From assembly GCF_003112455.1 (NCBI RefSeq), contig NZ_BDQX01000036.1, positions 299,261-351,609 on the forward strand: 52,349 nt of DNA, in the 5' to 3' direction. This DNA comes from Paenibacillus agaridevorans. GTDB taxonomy: Bacteria > Bacillota > Bacilli > Paenibacillales > Paenibacillaceae. Shown here piece after piece: positions 7,653-13,644 of the stretch. Positions within the stretch are counted from its first letter, which is position 1, and each line of letters begins with the position of its first letter. Position numbers and translations under genes: made by a program. The notes below the pieces were generated by a model that did not search any database, was not told where the DNA came from, and saw only the letters and a program-made list of their open reading frames with translations.

Positions 7653-7724
7653 ACGGTCTAATACATTATTTTAAATAGCCGTTTGGAAATGAAAAACAAC
7701 AAAATTATTATGATATTAGACGGT
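7653..7724 (+). promoter_or_regulatory. Inverted repeat in the gap before the HNH gene
   Basis: ACGGTCTAATA (7653-7663) and TATTAGACGGT (7714-7724) form an 11-bp inverted repeat with one mismatch across 50 bp of AT-rich DNA. It could be a paired operator or a long-range hairpin that uncouples the HNH gene from the CBASS pair. The function is unknown. Confidence 0.4.
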
Positions 7725-7749
7725 ATCCAAAAAGACTGGAGGCTATATC

Positions 7750-8451
7750 ATGCATCAGATTGATTGTACGGGGAAGGTTTTTACTAAGACTGAATTAATT
7801 CATGCTAATAATGCCTCAATTCGCGAGGGAAGAAATCGAGCACTCAAAGAGGACTATTTAGAATCTTTGCCTGATGATTTCTATTTTCCAATATGCTTAG
7901 CCTTAGACGAGCATAACAGGGGTGAAATAAGAGTTCAGATAGTTCTTGATTTTGATGGTACAAAGGGTTTTCTAGATCTAACGAAAAAAAGATATGACTA
8001 TCTTCCAATTGCGAAAATTAACGAAGATGGGGTAGTAGAACTTGAATACATACTTGGGAAACCATATCCGGATGAAAGAGAGTATGTGGAAAAAGTGGTA
8101 AGAAGCGTGGTGAGGAATAAAGATTTTAGGAAAAATGTTTTACTTGCATATGGGAATCAATGTGCAATGTGTGAAATTAAAGATGTTGCTGCATTAGTTG
8201 CCGCCCATATATATCCGGCACATCTTTGTGCAGATGATTCGGTAAATAATGGAATTTGTTTGTGTTCAACTCATGATTCGGCATATGAGAAGGGAACTAT
8301 ATGTATAAATGCCGACGGAGAAATTATTAATTATAGTGATAGTATAAAAGTGAGTTACCTAAAGATCAGAGTTCCAATGAACATAAACGACTACCCTTCA
8401 CCGGAGAGATTAAGTCAAAGATTAGAGATTTCTAGGTCTAATCGGGTTTAA
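7750..8451 (+). CDS. HNH endonuclease (HNH_2-type), possible defence nuclease
   Basis: The protein has 233 residues. The C-terminal half has an HNH zinc/catalytic module: NQCAMC (Cys138, Cys141), AAHIYPAH (His153), NNGICLCSTH (Asn167, Cys170, Cys172, His175). This is the arrangement of the HNH_2 group often found in restriction-like defence proteins. The N-terminal ~110 residues match no family I recognise and may be a sensor or DNA-reading domain. There is no SAVED domain, so it is not a Cap4/Cap5-type CBASS effector. GGAGG lies 7 nt before the ATG. A 107-bp gap with an inverted repeat separates it from the CBASS pair. It is AT-rich like its neighbours. Confidence 0.75.
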   Translation: MHQIDCTGKVFTKTELIHANNASIREGRNRALKEDYLESLPDDFYFPICLALDEHNRGEIRVQIVLDFDGTKGFLDLTKKRYDYLPIAKINEDGVVELEYILGKPYPDEREYVEKVVRSVVRNKDFRKNVLLAYGNQCAMCEIKDVAALVAAHIYPAHLCADDSVNNGICLCSTHDSAYEKGTICINADGEIINYSDSIKVSYLKIRVPMNINDYPSPERLSQRLEISRSNRV

Positions 8452-8466
8452 TAATACGATTAGCAT

Positions 8467-8493
8467 AATAACCGCCCAAAAGGGCGGTTATTT
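8467..8493 (+). terminator. Hairpin after HNH gene
   Basis: A perfect 11-bp stem, AATAACCGCCC with GGGCGGTTATT, and an AAAA loop end the plus-strand cargo operon. The T-tract is short. Confidence 0.75.
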
Positions 8494-8606
8494 ACATCTA
8501 ATCGATATTTAGAAAAACTTTTCACGGCGTTGATAAGGGTAAACTTTGCCGCCTGAACAAAAAGTAATTCATTCGATACCCGGTGGCATCTAAATAAAAG
8601 AGTTAA

Positions 8607-8855
8607 TTACATGAATCTGTCCAGTCTTGCATTTAACTCTTCTAAGGAAATATTACTTTCACTTTTAGGATTAGTTGGATTAATCCTTGGATTAGTTCTG
8701 CGAGGATTTTCCTCCAAAAGCGATTCCTTGATAATTTGCATAAGTTCATCTATCTTAGATTCAATTCTGTTGAGTTGGTCTTTCACTTCTTTGTCTATAC
8801 TTTCCCCCAAGCGTCCCTTTCTTATTTTTTCCTCAATATTTTTAGTGTCCTCCAA
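8607..8855 (-). CDS. Coiled-coil protein, probably the 3' half of a frameshift pair
   Basis: The frame encodes a charged, helical segment (EEKIRKGRLGESIDKEVKDQ, then NRIESKIDELMQIIKESL) with a coiled-coil pattern, followed by a Pro/Asn-rich linker and a short C-terminal helix. No convincing start codon is seen. The TTG at 8855 lacks a Shine-Dalgarno upstream, and a GGAGG at 8849-8853 is not followed by a good in-frame start. It overlaps the small membrane ORF at 8822-8923 in the -1 frame across an A6 run. The two together would make a sensible protein of about 105 residues: one membrane helix plus a cytoplasmic coiled coil. The function is unknown. Confidence 0.5.
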   Translation of the reverse strand: MEDTKNIEEKIRKGRLGESIDKEVKDQLNRIESKIDELMQIIKESLLEENPRRTNPRINPTNPKSESNISLEELNARLDRFM

Positions 8856-8923
8856 TTAATAAAGCTTGTTACCACAGAAAGTGCAACAGAAATTCCCAAG
8901 ATTACTATAATTAAAATGTCCAT
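8822..8923 (-). CDS. 33-residue membrane peptide (5' half of possible frameshift pair)
   Basis: An ATG at 8923 follows the strong Shine-Dalgarno AGAGGGGGAAGT. The peptide begins MDILIIVILGISVALSVV and ends in WRTLKILRKK, so it is a single N-terminal membrane helix with a basic cytoplasmic end. It stops at TAA right after AGG AAA AAA. A TATAAT-like -10 (8950-8955, minus strand) lies upstream. It is either a stand-alone leader or membrane peptide, or the start of the protein continued in the overlapping -1 frame. Confidence 0.5.
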   Translation of the reverse strand: MDILIIVILGISVALSVVTSFINWRTLKILRKK

Positions 8924-9003
8924 ACTTCCCCCTCTAAAGGCGTTTTAATATTATATACTTGAGGTGATTCTAACATTGAATTTCATGAAAATCAAACTTT
9001 TAT

Positions 9004-9032
9004 TTGACAAATATTAATTCGTATTGTATAAT
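9004..9032 (+). promoter_or_regulatory. Perfect sigma-A promoter without a downstream gene
   Basis: Consensus TTGACA (9004-9009), exactly 17 bp, then consensus TATAAT (9027-9032). On the plus strand no reading frame follows before the convergent resolvase gene. The transcript would be a short non-coding RNA or antisense to the 3' end of the resolvase mRNA. Confidence 0.65.
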
Positions 9033-9133
9033 AATAAATTTTCCATATTGACAATATTGAACTTCTAAACAATTAGCATTCCTGTTAAACGTGTTATCTT
9101 TAGTCTCCTGAATTAAGCGATAGAAAGAAAATG

Positions 9134-9162
9134 AAAAAAGCGCCATCAAGTTAGATGGACGC
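9134..9162 (-). terminator. Terminator of the resolvase gene
   Basis: Read on the minus strand, GCGTCCATC pairs with GATGGCGC (one bulged base) and is followed by six T residues. It lies 17 bp beyond the resolvase stop codon. Confidence 0.8.
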
Positions 9163-9178
9163 TAGCGTTTACTTGCTT

Positions 9179-9748
9179 TCAATTACTTTCCTTGCTTGTT
9201 TTTAGTCGATTTATTGCACGGTAAAGTGAACCCCTGCTTACGCCTGTCATTTCTTCAATCTGCGATACTGTAAATTCTTCGCTCTCGTGTAGCTTGATTG
9301 CCTTGTCTAACTTCTTCTTATCTGTCATGGGGCGACCGCCCTTCCTCCCACGCGCTCTAGCCGCTTCTAGTCCTGCTACAGTACGCTCATGAATGATAGA
9401 TTTCTCAAACTCCGCAAAGACAGCCATCATTCCAAACATTGCCTTACCTGCCGCTGTAGAAGTATCAATGTTATCGGACAGGCTTACAAACTCAACGCCT
9501 TTCTTTTTAAGTGAGTCAAGCGTTTCAATTAGCTTTAGTGTGGAACGTGCCAAGCGGTCAAGCTTGTATACGATGAAGGTATCGCCTTCACGTAGCATAT
9601 CTAAAGCCTTAGCTAGTTCGGGGCGGTCATCTTTAGCGCCGCTTGCTTTCTCGGTATAGATTCGGTCAAACCCGAACTTTTCCAGTGCGTCCAATTGTGA
9701 ATCAAGAGATTGGTCGGCTGTCGAAACCCTTGCGTATGCTATTTTCAT
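9179..9748 (-). CDS. Serine recombinase (resolvase/invertase family)
   Basis: This 189-residue serine recombinase has the catalytic N-terminus YARVSTADQSLDSQLDAL with the nucleophile Ser, arginines in IVYKLDRLARS, the long E helix region MMAVFAEFEKSIIHERT, and a C-terminal helix-turn-helix (FTVSQIEEMTGVSRGSLYRA). Length and order match Tn3 resolvases and DNA invertases of the Hin/Gin type. The ATG at 9748 is chosen because AAAGGGGAA lies 7 nt upstream and the family starts MKIAYARVS; a longer frame to 9844 runs into promoter repeats. In an element with iteron-like repeats it may resolve dimers. Invertase activity is the alternative. Confidence 0.92.
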   Translation of the reverse strand: MKIAYARVSTADQSLDSQLDALEKFGFDRIYTEKASGAKDDRPELAKALDMLREGDTFIVYKLDRLARSTLKLIETLDSLKKKGVEFVSLSDNIDTSTAAGKAMFGMMAVFAEFEKSIIHERTVAGLEAARARGRKGGRPMTDKKKLDKAIKLHESEEFTVSQIEEMTGVSRGSLYRAINRLKTSKESN

Positions 9749-9991
9749 TTTTTGTTCCCCTTTCTCATTTCGGTAACTATATTGTACCAAAAATGTACCA
9801 TTTCGTAAATTTGATTTTGAAACGGGTTTCGTACTTAATTTCATAGGTTTTTCTCATAAAAATAGTAGTTTCAAGAATCGTTTCATAAACAATCGTTTTC
9901 GTACCACGCTTATGAATTAAGTAACTTGATTCTTATGATAGCTTTTTATTGCTAGGAAATAAGTTGCTTTAATCATAAGGGGGGAATACAT
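9749..9991. promoter_or_regulatory. Divergent intergenic region with repeats (candidate res/operator)
   Basis: The region separates the resolvase from a divergent gene. It contains repeated GGTACA/GTACC and TTTCGTAC words (9784-9807, 9827-9834, 9897-9905) and an 8-bp inverted repeat, CTTATGAT (9932-9939) and ATCATAAG (9972-9979). Resolvases commonly bind sites next to their own gene, so these may be res subsites or autoregulatory operators. Confidence 0.4.
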
Positions 9992-10489
9992 ATGCCAAGG
10001 GGCGAAAGAGGAGAAGGGGCAGGAAGTAAAACACAGGGGATAACACGCAAGGTATTACTAACAGAAGAACAATGGAATCAGATTGAAGCAACAAGAGAGT
10101 CTACGGTAGCGGCATACATAGAGGGGCTAATGAATAAAGTTACATCAATCAGAAACGAAACTGATTCGATTTATGAAATTGGTAGCCTAAAACATAATAA
10201 GCATCAAGTAGTAAACAGGAAGGAAGTTGAAGAGTATTGGTCTATCTTTGTTTCCTTTGTGGAATCAGCCGCCCCTGAAGTATTATTGAAGGCAAGGAAG
10301 TCATATTTACGTGTGTTGTACCCGAAGGGAGAAGACACTGCACAAATAGAAATAAAACCTAACTTTGGATGTCCTTTTACTGGGAAACGCTTCGGCTCAG
10401 AAAAAGCTATGATAAAGGCGGCTGTGCCGCACTTAGTACAATCGGTAAGCATGGCACATGATAGAAAGAGTGAAAATAGAATTAAGTAA
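9992..10489 (+). CDS. Island protein of unknown function
   Basis: The protein has 165 residues and starts behind a very strong AAGGGGGGA site. The N-terminus is basic and Gly-rich (MPRGERGEGAGSK), followed by ITRKVLLTEEQWNQIEATRE, which has the strand-helix look of ribbon-helix-helix DNA-binding proteins. The C-terminal part includes a GCPFTGKRFGSEKAMIKAA segment with a single Cys. I do not recognise a family. It is divergent from the resolvase and lies before the repeat-rich region, so a role in replication or partition control is possible but unproven. Confidence 0.65.
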   Translation: MPRGERGEGAGSKTQGITRKVLLTEEQWNQIEATRESTVAAYIEGLMNKVTSIRNETDSIYEIGSLKHNKHQVVNRKEVEEYWSIFVSFVESAAPEVLLKARKSYLRVLYPKGEDTAQIEIKPNFGCPFTGKRFGSEKAMIKAAVPHLVQSVSMAHDRKSENRIK

Positions 10490-10751
10490 CTTATCTCACC
10501 CCCTTGATAATGAAGCACTTAGGCGAAAGTCTGTACTACTTCTTAGATAGTTCTTTACTTCTTTTTTAAGTAATACTTATTAAGGATGCCCGGAATCCTT
10601 GGTACGCAAGGGTTTTAAGCGTTTTATCACATAATAAATTCTGCAACACTTCTAAAGTTCACATAATAAATTCTGTCAAAAACATAATAGAATCTGTTTC
10701 TAAGCAGAATAGTTTCCGTGTATATTATCAAAACACAGAAAATATTCTGCT
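10490..10751. other. Non-coding, origin-like region
   Basis: No plausible gene is seen on either strand. The stretch is AT-rich and holds the iteron-like repeats and inverted repeat listed separately. Its position next to the replication-type gene suggests a cis-acting replication or maintenance site. Confidence 0.45.
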
Positions 10752-10752
10752 T
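10629..10752. repeat. Iteron-like direct repeats and flanking inverted repeat
   Basis: ACATAATAAATTCTG occurs at 10629 and 10661, and the variant ACATAATAGAATCTG at 10682. Spacings are 32 and 21 bp, close to whole helical turns, so the sites face the same side of the helix. Next to them AAGCAGAATA (10702-10711) and TATTCTGCTT (10743-10752) form a perfect 10-bp inverted repeat around an AT-rich spacer. This resembles a plasmid or island origin recognised by an initiator, or a set of operators. Confidence 0.6.
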
Positions 10753-10976
10753 CAGAAGCGTAATTTTATCCTTATATCGCGACCACCGACGATTTGCTGA
10801 ACGGTATTCCTCCGGATACCTGAGAGTTCTAAGGCTCTCTTAAGCATCACGAATCCACCGCACTCAGGGTTGACTGCATAGTCATTCGGGAGGGGCGATG
10901 TCCCATTACGGCGACCTCACCAATCACGGACAACACATCCTGAACACTTAGGATATGGCTCTTGTCTGATTTCCAT
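10752..10976 (-). pseudogene. Small zinc-finger/HTH-like frame with an internal TGA
   Basis: The ATG at 10976 overlaps the stop of the upstream gene (TAATG), as in other junctions of this operon. The frame encodes MEIRQEPYPKCSGCVVRDW, then an in-frame TGA (10917-10919), and continues open for 53 more codons: GRRNGTSPLPNDYAV, PECGGF, and a segment LKRALELSGIRRNTVQQIVGG that looks like a Cro/C1 helix-turn-helix. CxxC plus a later Cys suggests a metal site. With TGA read through, the product is 74 residues. It is either a gene broken by one nonsense change, or a recoded one. Chance continuation of the frame is the third option. Confidence 0.45.
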
Positions 10977-11986
10977 TACACTTCTCCCCTAAGTTTACGA
11001 AGCATGGCTTCTTTGTCCATTCCTTGGTTGACCTGTACGGCTTCTCTTGCCTGTTCTGATTTCTTGACTGCATCAGGCTTATATTGTTCAACCCCAAATA
11101 CTCTTGGTTTTGTACCTTCCTCAACAAAAGCGCGGATGTCAGATAAGATTCCGTCATTAGCAAACAATGCGGTCGTCGGTTCGTCTTTAACGGAATAGAA
11201 ATCGAAGAACTTGTCAACAAAACCTAGAACCATATCCTTATCACCGCCGCAGTATTCGAAGACCTTAGAGATTTGTTTTATCGCGGTTCGTTTATTGACT
11301 GGATGACTGATGCCTTTACTGTCTTTATACTTGTCGCAAAAGACAATGTAAACAGACTCCATAACCGATTGGACATCACCTTTATTACCGCTGAGTGTGT
11401 CGCTTGATTGATTATCTGTATCGTCAAATGTCCCCAATCCTGCTTCCACAATCACCGTTTTCAGGTAGGCTTTATATTCTTCCAATGACTCAATCCCTGC
11501 TTTTATCTTCACAACATACTCGGCTTCAACTGACTTGACGGCGTTTTCGACGAATTTCAAGAAATCGCCAAAGTAATCTTTAGACACATTGTTCACTAAA
11601 ACAGTGCAATCTTTGATTACCTGTTTTTCCGTCATATCCAAGATGACAAATGGATTATGCTCAAGGTTTTCAGCTAGGGTTACCGAATAAGTACCGTCTA
11701 TACCACCTTGTTTAGAGAAGGTGGAGACAATGCCTAATTCACGAAGACCACGAAATAACTTGTCGAGATTATCTTCTATACAGAAGTCAAGGACATATCG
11801 CAATTCTTTTTTTGAAATCAAAAGCATGTTTGGGTTAGGGGTGGCACGATTAATCCTCATGTTCCTAAGGTTCAGCATCACAGCAAGTAGTCTGTGATAT
11901 TTGCTCAAACGATTACAAGTTAATAGCTTGTTAGCAATTTGAGTAAAGGAATGTTCAAATACAATGTAGTCAATAGTAATAGTCAC
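10976..11986 (-). CDS. Replication-type island protein, family not recognised
   Basis: The protein has 336 residues. The GTG at 11986 is preceded by GGCGGAG and overlaps the stop of the upstream HTH gene (TAGTG), so translation is probably coupled. The N-terminal part (about 1-110) reads like a winged-helix region (NMLLISKKELRYVLDFC, then LDKLFRGLRELGIVSTF). The middle is helical and charged. The C-terminal part ends in a basic tail (KEAMLRKLRGEV). Neighbouring excisionase-like genes and iteron-like repeats suggest a replication initiator or primase accessory, but no catalytic motif is visible. Treat as unknown. Confidence 0.7.
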   Translation of the reverse strand: MTITIDYIVFEHSFTQIANKLLTCNRLSKYHRLLAVMLNLRNMRINRATPNPNMLLISKKELRYVLDFCIEDNLDKLFRGLRELGIVSTFSKQGGIDGTYSVTLAENLEHNPFVILDMTEKQVIKDCTVLVNNVSKDYFGDFLKFVENAVKSVEAEYVVKIKAGIESLEEYKAYLKTVIVEAGLGTFDDTDNQSSDTLSGNKGDVQSVMESVYIVFCDKYKDSKGISHPVNKRTAIKQISKVFEYCGGDKDMVLGFVDKFFDFYSVKDEPTTALFANDGILSDIRAFVEEGTKPRVFGVEQYKPDAVKKSEQAREAVQVNQGMDKEAMLRKLRGEV

Positions 11987-12168
11987 TATCTCCGCCCCCT
12001 TCTGTGAATGTATTCTGCAATGGATGTGCGGCTTATCATGTACGAACATGTCTTTCCTTCACCAAGCTTAACAGCGACAATCTCATGGGCATTTATTGCC
12101 CGAAGAATCGTCCTTTGACTGACTCTTGCGACCTTGGCGGCTTCCTTACAGTTAATCATTTCATTCAT
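11986..12168 (-). CDS. Excisionase-like helix-turn-helix protein (fourth of the array)
   Basis: The 60-residue protein is made up of one winged helix-turn-helix of the excisionase/AlpA type: INCKEAAKVARVSQRTILRA followed by HEIVAVKLGEGKTCSYMISRTSIAEYI. AGGAGATG lies about 8 nt before the ATG. It is separated from the other three HTH genes by a 180-bp gap and overlaps the replication-type gene by one base. Confidence 0.75.
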   Translation of the reverse strand: MNEMINCKEAAKVARVSQRTILRAINAHEIVAVKLGEGKTCSYMISRTSIAEYIHRRGRR

Positions 12169-12348
12169 AGAATCATCTCCTGAGTTAGACGTAATTAAGT
12201 CATCGAAGGATAAAAAAAATCCCTCTCAGCTTAACTATCGTTCCAACGGGTGGTATCGTTGCGCATGAAATACTTATAATATAGGCACGTCCTTCATATT
12301 ACCCCTGCCATGACTCAGCAGGGGCTTTCTTGTGTCCAGTCGGGGCGG
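12169..12348. other. Gap inside the HTH operon with two hairpins
   Basis: The gap contains a GC hairpin (CCCCTGC at 12302-12308, GCAGGGG at 12318-12324) and the palindromic A-rich sequence GGATAAAAAAAATCC near 12209. Neither is a clean minus-strand terminator. No reading frame is convincing. It may hold a second promoter or an attenuator for the last genes. Confidence 0.35.
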
Positions 12349-12594
12349 CTACTCATTATCGGGAAAGAACCTATCAACGTCATAACCCATGTCAGCTAGT
12401 ACAACCTTTAATTGTGTTTCCTCAATCCAGTATGGATATTTGCCTACTCCCCTGATATTACCTGAGATGCGTTCGACTTGAAGCTTACCTTGTCTTACCC
12501 AACCGTAGACTGCATCCTCACTAACCATGCGACTTCGGCTGTGAACTGATAGCCTTTGAGCAATTTGTGAGACCGTGTAGTATCTTTCCATCAT
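12349..12594 (-). CDS. Excisionase-like helix-turn-helix protein (third of the array)
   Basis: The 81-residue protein starts at the ATG that overlaps the preceding stop (TAATG), with GGGAG 6 nt upstream. It has a MerR/excisionase-type HTH: ERYYTVSQIAQRLSVH followed by VSEDAVYGWVRQGKLQVERI, then a wing and an acidic C-terminal helix. The recognition helix carries an insertion (SRSRM) relative to its paralogues. Confidence 0.75.
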   Translation of the reverse strand: MMERYYTVSQIAQRLSVHSRSRMVSEDAVYGWVRQGKLQVERISGNIRGVGKYPYWIEETQLKVVLADMGYDVDRFFPDNE

Positions 12595-12797
12595 TATCGT
12601 CTCCCAACCTCGATTGCTTGTTCTACAAACAACTTTAAATCCGCTTCTCTGACACGCCACAAGGAATCAGCAAGTTTCATTCCTTTAATTCGCCCCTCGC
12701 GGAGCCACTTGTAGCAGGTGTTCATATCAATGCTCAGTAGCTTGGCTACTTCATCGGCGGAGTACAAGCGTCCTAAGTACGTTTTCATATCGTCCAT
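12594..12797 (-). CDS. Excisionase-like helix-turn-helix protein (second of the array)
   Basis: The 67-residue protein has a typical helix-turn-helix plus wing: LYSADEVAKLLSIDMNTCYK then WLREGRIKGMKLADSLWRV and a short C-terminal helix. Both ends overlap neighbours by one base (TAATG), so three HTH genes are translationally coupled. Confidence 0.78.
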   Translation of the reverse strand: MDDMKTYLGRLYSADEVAKLLSIDMNTCYKWLREGRIKGMKLADSLWRVREADLKLFVEQAIEVGRR

Positions 12798-12976
12798 TAT
12801 TGTTGACCTCTTGTAGTGTTATTGAGGATGAAGTTACGTAATGACTCTTGAGGGATTCTAATACTTCCTCCAACCTTACAGCTTGGAAGTTGTCCGTTAT
12901 GGCACATGCCATAAACCGTAGTGTACGATAGCTGTAGAATATCCATCGTTTCTTTAATAGTAAATAATCGTTCCAT
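12797..12976 (-). CDS. Excisionase-like helix-turn-helix protein (first of the array)
   Basis: The 59-residue protein has LFTIKETMDILQLSYTTVYG followed by MCHNGQLPSCKVGGSIRIPQ, the classic HTH_17/excisionase pattern (A/E..L..S..TVY...G.LP..KVG...RIP). The ATG at 12976 is preceded by AAAGGAG at 8 nt. A longer frame to 13015 has no ribosome binding site. It is the promoter-proximal gene of the operon and the best match to a recombination directionality factor for the integrase. Confidence 0.8.
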   Translation of the reverse strand: MERLFTIKETMDILQLSYTTVYGMCHNGQLPSCKVGGSIRIPQESLRNFILNNTTRGQQ

Positions 12977-13015
12977 GTAGACCGCTCCTTTCGGTTGTGA
13001 AATGGTTACAGTCAC

Positions 13016-13046
13016 ATTATAAGAAAGCAGTTTGCAAGATTAACAA
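13016..13046 (-). promoter_or_regulatory. Candidate promoter of the HTH operon
   Basis: On the minus strand TATAAT (13021-13016) lies 40 bp before the first start codon. A weak TTGTTA sits 19 bp upstream. The -10 is strong and the -35 is poor, so an activator or an alternative spacing is likely. Confidence 0.4.
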
Positions 13047-13284
13047 AGACGCGTAAAAATAATGCAAAATCTTTAATAATCCGATAAAATCGGTTCATTT
13101 TGTTTGGAGAGGGAGAGAGAGAACAAAGGTAACCTTTTTCAAAGAAATCAGGGGATAACTGTACAATGACAATTTATTCTGTTCAGGTAGTACCGGACAA
13201 TTGTAGCGGTTTGGTTTTGAAACAAAGAGGATAAATTAGGGTATACTTTTCTACTGAACAAAGCAGGGGAGAGGGGAAAAGGAC

Positions 13285-13467
13285 TTGCAAACTGTGGGCA
13301 GAGATGGTATATTTTTCATTGTCTTTACTGCACAGGATTTGGAGTATTGTAAAAGTGATTGTATTGCTTTTATCATTAAAAATACTGTGCGACTAGCTGA
13401 ACGGTGCAAGTTGCAGAAATACCGGGAAGCCTTATGTAGCAAGGGTTTATACGCCGGAGTCATGTGA
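13285..13467 (+). CDS. Possible small Cys-containing protein
   Basis: A 60-codon frame starts at TTG behind GAGGGGAAAAGG, with TTGAAA and TATACT-like boxes upstream at about 13215-13245. The product reads FFIVFTAQDLEYCKSDCIAF then RLAERCKLQKYREALCSKG. It lies on the plus strand just before attR. An overlapping minus-strand frame of similar length has no good ribosome binding site. Evidence is limited to the RBS, promoter and plausible composition. Confidence 0.35.
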   Translation: MQTVGRDGIFFIVFTAQDLEYCKSDCIAFIIKNTVRLAERCKLQKYREALCSKGLYAGVM

Positions 13468-13474
13468 AATGTCT

Positions 13475-13538
13475 ACGCACAGGACTTAAAATCCTGCGGT
13501 AGGTGACTACCGTACCGGTTCGATCCCGGTCCTCGGCA
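13475..13538 (+). repeat. attR (right 64-bp direct repeat, tRNA-Leu 3' fragment)
   Basis: It is identical to 4698-4761. It is the original chromosomal 3' part of tRNA-Leu, now without a 5' half and not a functional tRNA. It is followed by the original tRNA terminator at 13603. Confidence 0.93.
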
Positions 13539-13602
13539 CTTCAAATGCATTTAATGGAATTACATAGCGTTAGTTGTTTTAACGTCAGTTAGAACACGGG
13601 AC

Positions 13603-13629
13603 ACCTCCATCATATGATGGAGGTTTTTT
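13603..13629 (+). terminator. Original tRNA-Leu terminator
   Basis: The perfect 22-bp palindrome ACCTCCATCAT/ATGATGGAGGT is followed by T5. It lies 65 bp beyond attR, where the tRNA transcript would have ended before the island arrived. It may also serve the convergent nuclease gene. Confidence 0.85.
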
Positions 13630-13644
13630 GTTGTGCGAGTAGCG

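Larger units (their letters stand above)
4698..13538. mobile_element. tRNA-Leu-integrated genomic island carrying CBASS
   Basis: The island is bounded by a perfect 64-bp direct repeat of the tRNA-Leu 3' part. One att copy plus cargo is about 8.8 kb. A tyrosine integrase sits directly inside attL, as in most tRNA-targeting islands. Contents in order are the integrase, CD-NTase, Cap15-like effector, HNH nuclease, a small membrane/coiled-coil pair, serine resolvase, an unknown gene, iteron-like repeats, a replication-type protein, four HTH genes and attR. No capsid, terminase or conjugation genes are seen. It is therefore not a complete prophage or ICE, and a mobilisable or satellite-like element is the best description. 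Confidence 0.92.

Noticed and set aside
7750..8451. HNH-SAVED (Cap5-type) CBASS effector
   Set aside because: The HNH motif is C-terminal and no SAVED-like region is visible. The protein is too short for that class.
8611..8859. Plus-strand ORF opposite the coiled-coil gene
   Set aside because: It is a mirror of the minus-strand reading frame, has no ribosome binding site and encodes an unlikely Ser/Leu-rich product.
10629..10696. CRISPR-like short repeats
   Set aside because: Only three 15-bp units with unequal spacing (32 and 21 bp). This fits iterons or operators better.
4762..13474. Complete prophage or conjugative element
   Set aside because: No capsid, portal, terminase, lysis, relaxase or type IV secretion genes are present. 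It is only called an island.
13475..13538. Second tRNA-Leu gene
   Set aside because: Only the last 64 bases are present; the 5' acceptor strand and D arm are missing. It is the attR copy.
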